This document shows, in pieces, positions 53,818-63,700 of a stretch of DNA of 64,000 nucleotides; the stretch's first letter is position 1, and every line of letters starts with the position of its first letter. Location: positions 124,001 through 188,000 of the forward strand of contig NZ_JAKLSQ010000013.1 in the NCBI RefSeq assembly GCF_022014495.1. Direction: 5' to 3'. Made by a program: the position numbers and the translations under genes. The notes below the pieces were generated by a model. It saw nothing but the letters and a program-made list of their open reading frames with translations, was not told the origin of the DNA and made no database searches. Source of the stretch: Sandaracinobacteroides sayramensis. GTDB lineage: Bacteria > Pseudomonadota > Alphaproteobacteria > Sphingomonadales > Sphingomonadaceae.

Positions 53818-54005
53818 CCTCGCGAGAGGCTTAAAAGGGAATGCGGTGCGGGGCCTTGCCCCAAATCCGCGGCTGTCCCTGCAACTGTAAGCGGTGAGCG
53901 AGACGCACATGGCCGGGGCGAAAGCCTCGCCAGCCACTGGGAACCCTGTTTCAGGCCCCGGGAAGGCGTGTGTCGAGCCTTGACCCGCGAGCCAGGAGAC
54001 CTGCC
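53818..54005 (+). promoter_or_regulatory. Cobalamin riboswitch 2
   Basis: The B12 box AGCCAGGAGACCTGCC ends the element (53990-54005). The core pieces TCCCTGCAACTGTAAGCGG, GCCACTGGGAACCCTG and CCGGGAAGGCG are in order upstream. The 5' limit is approximate. A leader of about 200 bases follows, with a hairpin at 54151-54168 that may act in the switch. It should control btuB2-btuF2-btuC-btuD-cobW-cobN. Confidence 0.94.
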
Positions 54006-54209
54006 GGCGCCGTCGCTCATTGCCCCGGTCCAGGGATTGGCCAAGGCACGGAGGTTCTTCCGTTCGAGCGACAGCATCCGCGCGGCCAGGGGCCGTGACG
54101 GCGCTGGCTGCTCGGGCACCGCGTTCGCCCGAAGCGACCGGCGTTCGCGTTCGCCCGACAGCGGGCGGACAGCCCCATCCGCGTTTTCCGATGAAGCGAC
54201 GCGGTGGGA

Positions 54210-56132
54210 ATGAAGAATATGCTGAAGGGGACAATTTCCTTGCTGGCGGTCGCCGTTGCGGCCCCGGCGATCGCCGCAGCCGAGGCGCCCGACGCCATCG
54301 TGGTGACGGCCTCGCGTTCGGGCGACGGCACGAAGCTCGCCAACCTGCCGGCCTCGGTGACGCTGATCGGCAGCGAAGACCTTGTGAACCGCCAGACGCG
54401 CATCCTGTCGGACGTGCTGCGCGACGTGCCGGGCGTGGCGGTCAGCCGCACCGGCGCCATCGGCGGCCTGACGCAGATCCGCGTGCGCGGCACCGAGGGC
54501 AACCATGTGCTGGTGATGATCGACGGCATCAAGGCCTCTGACCCCTATCATGGCGAATATGATTTCGGCACGCTGATCGCCGACGAGACCGCCCGCGTCG
54601 AAGTGCTGCGCGGCCAGCAGTCCTCGCTTTACGGCTCGGACGCGATCGGCGGCGTCATCCAGTATATCACCCTGACCGGCCGGGAGGCGCCGGGCTTCAG
54701 CGCGCGGGTGGAAGGCGGAAGCTTCGGCACCGTTTCCGGCGGCGCGCGGGCCGCCGGCTTCACCGACAGCTTCGACTATGCGGTTTCCGCGTCGGCCTAT
54801 CGCACGGACGGCACGCCGACGGCGCGCCACGGCACGCGCGATGTCGGCTCAACCAGCGTCGGCGCCAGCGCCAAGCTGAACTGGACTCCTTCGGAAATCC
54901 TGAAGTTCACCGCCGTCGGCCGCTACAGCTACACCGACGCCGACACCAACAACAGCGAGAGCGACCCCACCAGCCCCTGGTTCGGCTACACCGTCGACAG
55001 CCCCGGCGTGCATTTCGTAAACAAGGCCTTCTACGGGCTGGCCCGCGGCGAGCTGACGCTGGCCGACGGCCGCTGGACCAACGCGCTGACCGCGCAGATC
55101 GCCGACACCCGCCGCCGTGGCTATGATGAGGACGGCTTCGACTATGGCAACAACGGCCGCCGCTACAAGGGCGCCTTCGAATCCGCCTATCGCTTCGGCA
55201 ATGAGGCGATCGAGCACCGGCTGACCGGCGCCGTCGATTTCGAGCGCGAGGAATTTCAGAATCTGGTGGATTCGCCCTATGCCTTCACCGGCTGGCGCTC
55301 CACCAGCAACTGGGGCCTCGTCGGGCAATATGAGCTGGACGTAAACGACGCCTTCTTCGCCGGCGCCAGCATCCGCCACGACTTCAACAACCGCTTCGCC
55401 GATGTGACGACCTGGCGGGCGCAGGCCGGCTATCGGCTGCCGATGGGGCTTCGCGTTCGCGGCGCCTATGGCACCGGCGTCAAGAACCCCGGCTTCTTCG
55501 AGCTGTTCGGCTATTCCGACGGCAAATATATCGGCAACCCGAACCTGAGGCCGGAAAAGTCCAAGGGCTGGGAAGCCGGTATCGATCAGGTCTTCGGCGA
55601 CGGGCTGGCGACCATCGGCGCGACCTACTTCGATTCCCGCCTGACGGACGAGATCTACACCAGCTATCCGCCGCCGAACTATGTCGCCACGCCTTCGAAC
55701 CGCACGACAAAATCGAAGCAGCAGGGCGTGGAATTCTTCCTGTCGGCGAACCCGCTGCAGCAGATCCGCTTCGACCTCGCCTACACCTGGCTGAAAGCCC
55801 GGGAGAATGGCGTGGAGGAAGTGCGGCGGCCGAAGCATGTCGGCAGCCTGAACCTCACCTACCGGAGCCTTGACGAGCGTTTCTCGACCACCTTTACCGC
55901 CCGCTACAACGGGCGGCAGACGGACGTCGCCTACACCGACCCGAGCTGGATACCGGTGCGCGTCAGCCTGAAGGAATATGTGCTGGTCAATCTGAACGCC
56001 GAATACCGGCTTTCGGAGGCCTTCACCCTGTTCGGACGGGTGGAGAATCTTCTCGACGAGAATTACGAGGAGGTGTTCAGCTTCGCGACGCCCGGCCGCG
56101 CCGTCTATGGTGGCGTGAAGGCCCGCTTCTGA
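54210..56132 (+). CDS. btuB: TonB-dependent cobalamin receptor, copy 2
   Basis: The 640-residue receptor has a signal peptide (MLKGTISLLAVAVAAPAIAA region), a TonB-box-like DAIVVTASRS, a plug with LRDVPGVAVSRTGAIGGLTQ and RVEVLRGQQSSLYGSDAIGG, and a barrel ending VYGGVKARF with a terminal Phe. It is distinct from copy 1 and resembles vitamin B12 receptors in the plug. It shares one base with btuF2 (TGATG). The start at ATG 54210 is less certain than the frame; 54204 and 54219 are alternatives. Confidence 0.9.
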   Translation: MKNMLKGTISLLAVAVAAPAIAAAEAPDAIVVTASRSGDGTKLANLPASVTLIGSEDLVNRQTRILSDVLRDVPGVAVSRTGAIGGLTQIRVRGTEGNHVLVMIDGIKASDPYHGEYDFGTLIADETARVEVLRGQQSSLYGSDAIGGVIQYITLTGREAPGFSARVEGGSFGTVSGGARAAGFTDSFDYAVSASAYRTDGTPTARHGTRDVGSTSVGASAKLNWTPSEILKFTAVGRYSYTDADTNNSESDPTSPWFGYTVDSPGVHFVNKAFYGLARGELTLADGRWTNALTAQIADTRRRGYDEDGFDYGNNGRRYKGAFESAYRFGNEAIEHRLTGAVDFEREEFQNLVDSPYAFTGWRSTSNWGLVGQYELDVNDAFFAGASIRHDFNNRFADVTTWRAQAGYRLPMGLRVRGAYGTGVKNPGFFELFGYSDGKYIGNPNLRPEKSKGWEAGIDQVFGDGLATIGATYFDSRLTDEIYTSYPPPNYVATPSNRTTKSKQQGVEFFLSANPLQQIRFDLAYTWLKARENGVEEVRRPKHVGSLNLTYRSLDERFSTTFTARYNGRQTDVAYTDPSWIPVRVSLKEYVLVNLNAEYRLSEAFTLFGRVENLLDENYEEVFSFATPGRAVYGGVKARF

Positions 56133-57025
56133 TGCGCTTGCGGCCGGCTTTCCCCGCCCTGCTCGCCGCCCTGCTGGCGGCCGGCTGTGGCGGGCGGGAG
56201 CCGGCCGTGCCGCCGGCGGTTGCGAAACCGCTTCGGGTGATGAGCATGAACCAGTGCACGGACCAGATCCTGCTGGCGCTGCTGCCGCCCGAGCGCATCG
56301 CCTCCGTCACCTGGCTGTCCCGCGACCCCGGCGGCTCGCTGATGGCGGATGCGGCGAGGCGCGTGGGCGTGAACCATGGGCAGGTGGAAGAGCTGCTGGC
56401 GCAGAACCCCGATCTGGTGATCGCCGGCACCTACACCACACCGGCGTTGCGCGGGATGCTGAAGCGGCTGGGCTATCCGCTGATCGAGGTGGATCATGCC
56501 AACAGCCTGGACGATGTGCGGCGCATCACCCGCGAGATCGCGGCCGCCGTCGGCGAAGAGGCGCGGGGCGAGGCGCTGATCGCCGACATGGACGGGAAGT
56601 TCGCCGAGCTGGCCCGCGATCCCGGCCCGCCGATCCGCGTCGTCGCCTGGGACAGGACCGGCTTCGCCGCCGGCGAAGGCACGCTTTACGATGTGATCCT
56701 GGAAGCCGCCGGCGCCCGCAATCTCGCGCGCGGGCCGCAGGTGGCCGGCTATCGCCGCCCGGATATGGAAGTGCTGCTGGAAACGCAGCCGACGCTGCTG
56801 GTGCAGGGCTCGAACGATGCGAAGGCCTCCAGCCTTGGCGACGATGTGATGCGGCACCGGCTGGTGAAGCGGCTGTGGGGAGACCGGACGCTGTTCATCC
56901 GCCAGGCCTATTATGTCTGCGGAACGCCGATGGTGGCGGACGCGGCCATTGAATTGCGCGCGCAGTTGCGCGAGGCGGCGGCGCGCACCGGCGACCTGCC
57001 GCCGGGCCGGATGCCCGAGGCATGA
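56132..57025 (+). CDS. btuF: BtuF-type periplasmic binding protein, copy 2
   Basis: The 297-residue protein has a lipoprotein-like signal (PALLAALLAAGCGGREP, Cys near 17). Binding-fold blocks are RVMSMNQCTDQILLALLPPE near 35 and VEELLAQNPDLVIAGTYTTP near 90. It is the soluble partner of the BtuC and BtuD encoded next, linked by ATGA and TGATG overlaps. The copy at 44009 is a separate paralogue. Confidence 0.88.
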   Translation: MRLRPAFPALLAALLAAGCGGREPAVPPAVAKPLRVMSMNQCTDQILLALLPPERIASVTWLSRDPGGSLMADAARRVGVNHGQVEELLAQNPDLVIAGTYTTPALRGMLKRLGYPLIEVDHANSLDDVRRITREIAAAVGEEARGEALIADMDGKFAELARDPGPPIRVVAWDRTGFAAGEGTLYDVILEAAGARNLARGPQVAGYRRPDMEVLLETQPTLLVQGSNDAKASSLGDDVMRHRLVKRLWGDRTLFIRQAYYVCGTPMVADAAIELRAQLREAAARTGDLPPGRMPEA

Positions 57026-58005
57026 ACCGCTGGCTGATCCCGCTGTTGCTGCTGGCGCTTCTGCTGCTGTCGGCGATTTCGCTGCTGGCCGGCACCATAT
57101 GGCTTTCTCCGGCTGAGACGCTTGCCGCGCTGCTGAACCCCGGCCCGGACCTCATCGAACTGGCGATCACCGAGGTGCGTCTGCCGCGCCTCGTGCTGGC
57201 ATTGCTGGTGGGGGGGATATTGGGCCTGTCGGGCGCCGTGCTGCAGGGTTTGCTGCGCAACCCGCTGGCCGAGCCGGGGCTGCTGGGGGTGTCCTCTGGC
57301 GCGTCTCTGGGGGCGGTGATCGCGCTTTACTATGGCTTTGCCGCCGGCTTCACGCTGGCGACGCCGCTGTTCGCGCTGCTGGGCGCGCTTTCGACCATCA
57401 GCATCGCCCTGCTGCTGTCGCGCAGCGGCGGCACGCTTTCGCTGATCCTGGCCGGCGTCGCCGTGTCCACCATCGCTTCGGCGGGGGTCAGTCTGGCTCT
57501 GAACCTCGCGCCCAACCCCTTCGCCGCTTATGAGATCATGACCTGGCTGATGGGCTCTTTGAGCGACCGGAGCTGGGAGCATGTGGCGCTTGCCGCCCCC
57601 TTCATCCTGTTGGGCGGCCTGTTGCTGCTGCTGACGGCGCCCGCGCTCGACGCGCTGACCCTTGGCGAGCGGCAGGCGGAAAGCCTCGGCGTCGACCTCG
57701 GGCGCACCCGCCTGCTGGCGCTGTTCGGGACGGCGCTGGGGGTGGGCGCGGCCACGGCGGTTACCGGCGCCATCGTCTTCGTCGGGCTCGTGGCGCCGCA
57801 TCTGGTGCGGCCGCTGGTGCGCCACCAGCCGGGCGCGGTGCTGGTGCCGGCGGGACTGGTGGGCGCCATCATCGTGCTGGCGGCGGACATCGCCACGCGG
57901 CTGTTGCGGGTGGGGCCGGAAATCAAGCTGGGGGTGTTCATCTCGGTGATCGGTGCGCCCTTCTTCCTGTGGCTGGTGCTGCACCTGCGGAAGACCTCGC
58001 CATGA
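57022..58005 (+). CDS. btuC: Cobalamin ABC transporter permease
   Basis: The 327-residue permease of the FecCD/BtuC family has about ten helices. VRLPRLVLALLVGGILGLSG, NPLAEPGLLGVSSGASLGAV and FVGLVAPHLVRPLVRHQPG are the family's hallmark segments, the last being the loop that contacts the ATPase. It works in the inner membrane with BtuD and BtuF and starts in an ATGA overlap. Confidence 0.93.
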   Translation: MNRWLIPLLLLALLLLSAISLLAGTIWLSPAETLAALLNPGPDLIELAITEVRLPRLVLALLVGGILGLSGAVLQGLLRNPLAEPGLLGVSSGASLGAVIALYYGFAAGFTLATPLFALLGALSTISIALLLSRSGGTLSLILAGVAVSTIASAGVSLALNLAPNPFAAYEIMTWLMGSLSDRSWEHVALAAPFILLGGLLLLLTAPALDALTLGERQAESLGVDLGRTRLLALFGTALGVGAATAVTGAIVFVGLVAPHLVRPLVRHQPGAVLVPAGLVGAIIVLAADIATRLLRVGPEIKLGVFISVIGAPFFLWLVLHLRKTSP

Positions 58006-58763
58006 TCCGCCTGCGCGAGGTGCGCGTGGAGCGCGGCGGCAAGCCGGTTCTGCAGGGCGTGAATGCGGGCTTCGGCGCCGGGCGGCTCACCGTGGTGGTC
58101 GGCCCCAATGGCGCGGGCAAGTCGACGCTGCTGGATGTGGCGGCCGGCTTGCTGAAGCCGAGTGCCGGGCGGGTGGAACTGGATGGCGCGGACATTTCCA
58201 GCCTGTCGCTGAAGGAACTGGCGCGGCGGCGGGCCTATCTGCCGCAATCGCCGCGTGTGGACTGGGCGATCAGCGTGGAGCGGGTGGTGGCGCTGGGGCT
58301 GACTTCCCGGCTTCCGGCCTTCGGCGCCCTGCCCGCCGTCTGGCGGCCGAGGATCGATTCCGCACTGGAGCGGCTGGACCTGCTGCACCTGAGGGAGCGC
58401 CCGGCAACGCAGCTTTCCGGCGGCGAGCTGGCCCGGGTGATGCTGGCGCGCGCCACCGTCGGCGAGCCGGAAATCCTGATCGTCGACGAGCCGACGGCCG
58501 GGCTGGACCCGCGCCATGCGCTGGATGCGGGCCGGCGGCTGCGGGCGCTGGCGGACGCCGGCTGCACCGTGGTGGTGGCGCTGCACGATCTCGATCTGGC
58601 GCTGCGGATTGCCGACGAGGCGGTGGCGATGAAGGACGGCCATGTGGCGGCCGAAGGGCCGGCCGAGGACATTTTCACCGACGATGTGATGGCGGCGCTC
58701 TACGACGTGCCGGCGCGCGTGCGCCGCGACTCGGACGGCGCCAGCATCCGCTTTCTGGGTTGA
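58002..58763 (+). CDS. btuD: Cobalamin ABC transporter ATPase
   Basis: The 253-residue ATPase has Walker A in VVGPNGAGKSTLLDV near residue 35, the Q-loop LPQSPRVDWAI near 80, the signature LSGGELARVMLARA near 140, Walker B ILIVDEPTAGLDP near 160 and the switch His in VVALHDLDLAL. All motifs are intact. It couples to BtuC. The ATG at 58002 sits in an ATGA overlap with btuC. Confidence 0.94.
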   Translation: MIRLREVRVERGGKPVLQGVNAGFGAGRLTVVVGPNGAGKSTLLDVAAGLLKPSAGRVELDGADISSLSLKELARRRAYLPQSPRVDWAISVERVVALGLTSRLPAFGALPAVWRPRIDSALERLDLLHLRERPATQLSGGELARVMLARATVGEPEILIVDEPTAGLDPRHALDAGRRLRALADAGCTVVVALHDLDLALRIADEAVAMKDGHVAAEGPAEDIFTDDVMAALYDVPARVRRDSDGASIRFLG

Positions 58764-58774
58764 GGGACATGCCG

Positions 58775-59743
58775 ATGCAGCCAGCCGAATTCGCCCTGAT
58801 CGCCGACCTGATCGAAGATCCGCTGAACGGCTGGAGCATCGGCAGCTTCGGCGTGGTGGGGGAGTTCCTGCGCGATGCGGACGAGCCCGCGAAGCTCGAC
58901 CGGGGCACGGATTTCATCGAAGTGGTGACGGCGCGCGGGGGCATGCGCGCGGTGGACGCCGGGCTTTCGGGCGTGGCGTGGGACAGCCTTTCGGCCGACG
59001 GTGAAAGCTGGGGGCATGCGCTGGCCTTCTGCCGCCCCATGCCCGCCGAGGGGCCGAGCGTTGTGCGCGACCTTGGTGTGGATAGCGACGCGCTGCGGCC
59101 GGAGGAGCGTGGGCTCCGCCTGTTCGACCTGGGGCTTGGTTGCGGCCATGTCTCGATGGCGGTGCGCACGCAGGATGCCGCGCTGATCGCGGCGCTGGAA
59201 GCGGCCGAGGGGCTGCCGACCCTGTCCATCCCCGGAATCATGCCGCTGTTCGTGGAAACGCAGCCGCAGCGAATCCTTCTGTCTCCGGCGGGGCGGATCG
59301 AGATTTTCCAGCCCATCCCGCCGCCGGACGGCAAGAGCCCGGAAGGGCCGCACACGCACCTGCTGCCGAAGCTGGCGGCGAAGAACCGCCCGCATTCGGC
59401 GAACACCCCCATTCCCGAAGGCTGGCAGTCGCTGCTGTCCATGCACCCCAAATCCCCCTGGCGGACGATGCTGGGCGAACGGCACCCCTTCGAGCCGGAG
59501 ACGGACGCCGCCTTCGCTCCATTGCTGGATCGCTTCGGGCTGGCGGACGACAAGGACGTCGAGCGGCGATTGCGGGCCGCCCTGGACGCGGACGCCCTGC
59601 CCTGGCCCGACAGCCGGCGCGGGCGGCACAAGGCGCGAATCCTGCTGCGGCGGCTGCACGCCGCCGGGGATCCGCGCGCGGCGCAATGGCGGGCGCTCCA
59701 CGACCGGGCGCCGATCGAAATCGAGGAAGGAGAAGAGGCGTGA
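58775..59743 (+). CDS. Unknown protein between btuD and cobW
   Basis: The 322-residue soluble protein begins MQPAEFALIADLIEDPLNGW. It has FDLGLGCGHVSMAVRTQDAA near 125 and a histidine-bearing segment EGPHTHLLPKL near 200. I associate it with the DUF6925 family but cannot verify this. No transmembrane helix or nucleotide-binding motif is seen. GAGGGA seven bases before ATG 58775 supports that start; ATG 58769 is possible. The GTGA overlap with cobW puts it firmly in the cobalamin operon, so a role in metal or corrinoid handling is plausible. Confidence 0.75.
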   Translation: MQPAEFALIADLIEDPLNGWSIGSFGVVGEFLRDADEPAKLDRGTDFIEVVTARGGMRAVDAGLSGVAWDSLSADGESWGHALAFCRPMPAEGPSVVRDLGVDSDALRPEERGLRLFDLGLGCGHVSMAVRTQDAALIAALEAAEGLPTLSIPGIMPLFVETQPQRILLSPAGRIEIFQPIPPPDGKSPEGPHTHLLPKLAAKNRPHSANTPIPEGWQSLLSMHPKSPWRTMLGERHPFEPETDAAFAPLLDRFGLADDKDVERRLRAALDADALPWPDSRRGRHKARILLRRLHAAGDPRAAQWRALHDRAPIEIEEGEEA

Positions 59744-60771
59744 AGATTCCGGCAACGGTGGTGACGGGCTTTCTGGGCGCCGGCAAGACCACGCTCATCC
59801 GCCACATCCTGCAGAATGCGCAGGGGCGCCGGCTGGCGCTGGTGATCAACGAGTTCGGCGATGTCGGCGTCGACGGCGAGCTGGTGAAGGGCTGCAACGA
59901 CGCCGCCTGCCCGGAGGAAGATATCGTCGAGCTGGCGAACGGCTGCATCTGCTGCACCGTCGCCGACGATTTCCTGCCCACGATGCAGAAGTTGCTCGAC
60001 CGGCCGAATCCGCCCGAGCATATCATCATCGAGACCTCCGGCCTCGCCTTGCCGAAGCCGCTGGTGAAGGCGTTCCAGTGGCCCGACATCCGCACCCGTG
60101 CGACGGTAGACGGGGTGATCGCGCTGATCGACGCCGACGCCGTCGCCGCCGGCCGTTTCGCGACCGACGAGGCAGCGCTCGCCGCCGCGCGGGCCGCCGA
60201 CCCCAATCTCGACCATGATTCGCCGCTGGAGGAATTGTTCGAGGACCAGTTGGCGTCGGCCGACATGGTGGTTCTGAACAAGGCCGATCTGGTGTCGCCC
60301 GAGGCGCTGGCGCGGGTGGAAGCGGACATCGCCGGCGAAATCCGCCCCGGCGTCCGCATCGTGCGCGCGGCGCATGGCGCGGTGGATGTGGGGGCGCTAC
60401 TGGGGATCGTGGCGGCGGCCGAGGACGATCTCGACGCCCGCCCGTCGCACCATGATTCCGAACCGGACCATGACCATGACGACTTCACCAGCTTCGTCGC
60501 CTCCGGTGGCGAGGTGGCCGATGTGGAGGCGCTGATCGCCGGCCTTGGCGAAGTGATCCGCGCGCACGACATCTTGCGGATCAAGGGGTTGATCGCGGTG
60601 GAGGGCAAGCCGATGCGGCTGGTGACGCAGGCCGTGGGGCCGCGCATCCAGAGCTATTTCGACCGCAACTGGAACGCGGGCGAACCCCGGCGTACGGCGC
60701 TGGTGGTGATCGGCCAGACCGGCCTCGACGAAGGCGCGATCCGCGAGGCGCTGGCGGCGCTGATCGGCTGA
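59740..60771 (+). CDS. cobW: CobW-type GTPase/metal chaperone
   Basis: The 343-residue G3E GTPase has Walker A VVTGFLGAGKTTLIRHIL (residues 7-24), the metal-binding CxCC in NGCICCTVAD near 69, VVLNKADLV near 180 and a His/Asp-rich loop (SHHDSEPDHDHDD) near 245 that can bind Co or Zn. CobW proteins are linked to cobalt delivery for CobN. It begins with GTG in a GTGA overlap and shares one base with cobN. Confidence 0.93.
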   Translation: MKIPATVVTGFLGAGKTTLIRHILQNAQGRRLALVINEFGDVGVDGELVKGCNDAACPEEDIVELANGCICCTVADDFLPTMQKLLDRPNPPEHIIIETSGLALPKPLVKAFQWPDIRTRATVDGVIALIDADAVAAGRFATDEAALAAARAADPNLDHDSPLEELFEDQLASADMVVLNKADLVSPEALARVEADIAGEIRPGVRIVRAAHGAVDVGALLGIVAAAEDDLDARPSHHDSEPDHDHDDFTSFVASGGEVADVEALIAGLGEVIRAHDILRIKGLIAVEGKPMRLVTQAVGPRIQSYFDRNWNAGEPRRTALVVIGQTGLDEGAIREALAALIG

Positions 60772-63700
60772 TGCATCTGCTGACCGCCACCCCTGGCGCC
60801 ATTGCCAACGGTGACGAGGCGATCGACCTCGACCAGTCGCCCGGGGACATGGTGCTGCTGACGGTGGCGGACAGCGACCTCGCCTGCTTCGCCGACGCGG
60901 CGGAAGCCCTGCACACCGGCGAGGACGGGCGGCCGAGCCTGCGGCTGGTGAATTTGCTGCAACTGCTGCACCCCTATTCGGTCGATCTCTATGTCGAGAA
61001 GGTGATCGCCCATGCGCGCTTCGTCTGCGTCGTGCTGCTGGGAGGCAAGAGCTACTGGCCCTATGGTGTGGACGAGATCGCGGCCATTGCGCGGGCACGC
61101 GGGATCGCCTTCGCGGCGATCGCCGATGGCAGCGAGCCGGACCCGGCGCTGGCGGCCGCCTCGACCCTGCCGGCCGATGTGCTGGACCGCTTGCGGGACT
61201 ATCTGCGGCAGGGCGGCGTGGCGAATGCCCGCAACTTCCTGAAGACCGCCGCGCGCCTGACCGGTGGCGACCTCGGCGAGCCGGAAGCGCCGCTGCCGCT
61301 GGCCGACGCCGGGCTTTATCTGAAGGGCGTGGAACGCCCGACGCTCACCGACCTGCGCGATGGATGGGTGGAGGGCCAGCCCACCGCGCTTTTCGTCTTT
61401 TACCGCGCCTTGCTGGCGGCGGGCACGCTGGAGGCGCCGGAGCGGGTGATCGAAGGCTTGCGGGCGGAAGGGCTGAACGTCGCCGCCGTGCAGGTGCGCA
61501 GCCTGCGCGAGCCGTTCGCGCGCGACCTGCTTTCGGGCGCGATCGAGGTTCTGCGGCCGGATGTGATCCTGAACGCCACCTCTTTCGCCGCCTCCACGCC
61601 CGGCGAGGCGCGCGCGCCTTCGGTGCTGGAAGAAGCCGATTGCCCGATCCTGCAACTCGCCTTCGCCGCCGGCGAGGAAGCGGAATGGGCGGGGCGGGCG
61701 CGCGGCCTGTCTCCGCGCGATCTGGCGATGAACGTGGCGCTGCCGGAAGTGGACGGGCGCATCTTCACCCGCGCCGTAGCCTTCAAGGCGGCACGGGCTT
61801 TCGACCCCCGCACGCAATGCGGGATATTGGCGCCCAAGGCAGTGGCCGACCGGGTGCGGTTCGTGGCGCGGCTGGCGGCCAATTGGGCGCGGCTGCGCCG
61901 CACGCCGGCGGGCGAGCGACGGGTGGCCATGGTGCTGGCCAATTATCCGAACCGCGACGGCCGGATCGGCAATGGGGTCGGGCTGGACACGCCGGCCAGC
62001 GCCGCCCATGCCATCGCGGCGCTCGGAGCGGCGGGCTATGATGTCGGCGGCGCCCCGACGGATGGGCGGGTGCTGATGGAGAGGCTGCTGGCCGGCCGCA
62101 CCAACGATATGAGGTCGGTGAGGCGGGCCTCCGAGCTGCTTCCCCTTTCCCGGTATCGCGCACATTTCGACAGCCTGCCGACGCCGGCCAGAACCGCAAT
62201 TCTGGAGCGTTGGGGGCCGCCCGAGGCCGACCCTTTCGTGCGAGACGATGCCTTTCATCTGGCCGTGCACCGCTTCGGCCGGCTGGCGGTCGCGGTACAG
62301 CCGGCGCGCGGCTACAATATCGACCCCAAGGAAAGCTACCACGATCCGGCCTTGCCGCCGCCGCACCATTATCTGGCCTTCCACCTCTGGCTGGAAAATG
62401 GCTTCGGCGCGCAGGCGGTGGTGCATGTCGGCAAGCATGGCAATCTGGAGTGGCTGCCGGGGAAGGCGCTGGCGCTGTCGGGAAGCTGCTTCCCGGAAAT
62501 CTGCGCCGGGCCGGTGCCGCAGCTTTACCCCTTCATCGTCAACGACCCCGGCGAAGGCACGCAGGCCAAGCGGCGGATCGGCGCGGTGATCCTGGACCAT
62601 CTGACACCGCCCTTGACCCGCGCCGAATCCCACGGCCCGCTGAAGCAACTGGAAGCGCTGGTGGACGAATATTATCTGGCCGCCGGAATGGACCCGCGCC
62701 GGCTGAAGCGCCTGCAGGCGGAGATACTGGACCTCGCCCGCGCGCAGGGGCTGGACTCCGATGCCGGCATGCAGGGCGACGGCGAGGAAGCGCTGGCGGC
62801 GCTCGACAATTATCTCTGCGACCTGAAGGAGATGCAGATCCGCGATGGGTTGCATATCTTCGGTCGCTCGCCGGAAGGGAGATTGCGCCGCGACCTGCTG
62901 GTGGCCTTGGCGCGGGCGCCGCGCGGCTATGATCGGCCGGGGCAGATGTCCCTGCTGCGCGCGCTGGCCGACGATCTGGGCCTTGGCTTCGACCCGCTGG
63001 ATTGCCGGCTGGGCGACCGCTGGGATGGCCCGCGCCCGGCCGCGCTTGCCGGGGTGGATACGGCACCCTGGCGGACGGTGGGGGACACTGTGGAGCGGCT
63101 GGAACTGCTGGCCGCCGCCACGGTCGAAAGCGGCGGTGTCGGGCCGCTTTCCGATGCGGTGGCGAACGACATGCGCGGCGATCTGGCGCCAAGGGTGGAT
63201 GCCTGCGGGCAAGCGGAAATGGCCGCGCTGCTGGCCGGGCTGGACGGGCGTTTCGTCGCCCCCGGCCCCTCCGGCGCGCCGACGCGCGGCCGGCCGGACG
63301 TGCTGCCGACCGGCCGCAACTTCTATTCGGTGGACACGCGCGCCGTTCCCACTAACACCGCCTGGGATCTGGGGCAGCGCTCGGCCGAACTGATCGTCCG
63401 GGATTATGTGCAGCGCGAAGGCCAGTATCCGAAGGCGATCGCGCTTTCCGCCTGGGGCACCGCCAATATGCGCACCGGCGGCGACGACATCGCGCAGGCG
63501 CTGGCGCTGATGGGGGTTCGGCCGCGCTGGGAGTGGACCTCCGGCCGGGTGACCGGCTTCGAGGTGATGCCGCTCGCTGAACTGGGGCGGCCGCGCGTCG
63601 ATGTGACCCTGCGAGTCTCCGGCTTCTTCCGCGACGCCTTTCCCGAGCAGATGGACCTGATCGACAGCGCCGCCCGCGCCGTGCAGGCACTGGACGAGCC

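Noticed and set aside
60654-63212. An 852-residue open frame opposite cobW and cobN
   Set aside because: CobN reads through in frame to the window edge with clear family blocks, so the antisense frame is not a gene.
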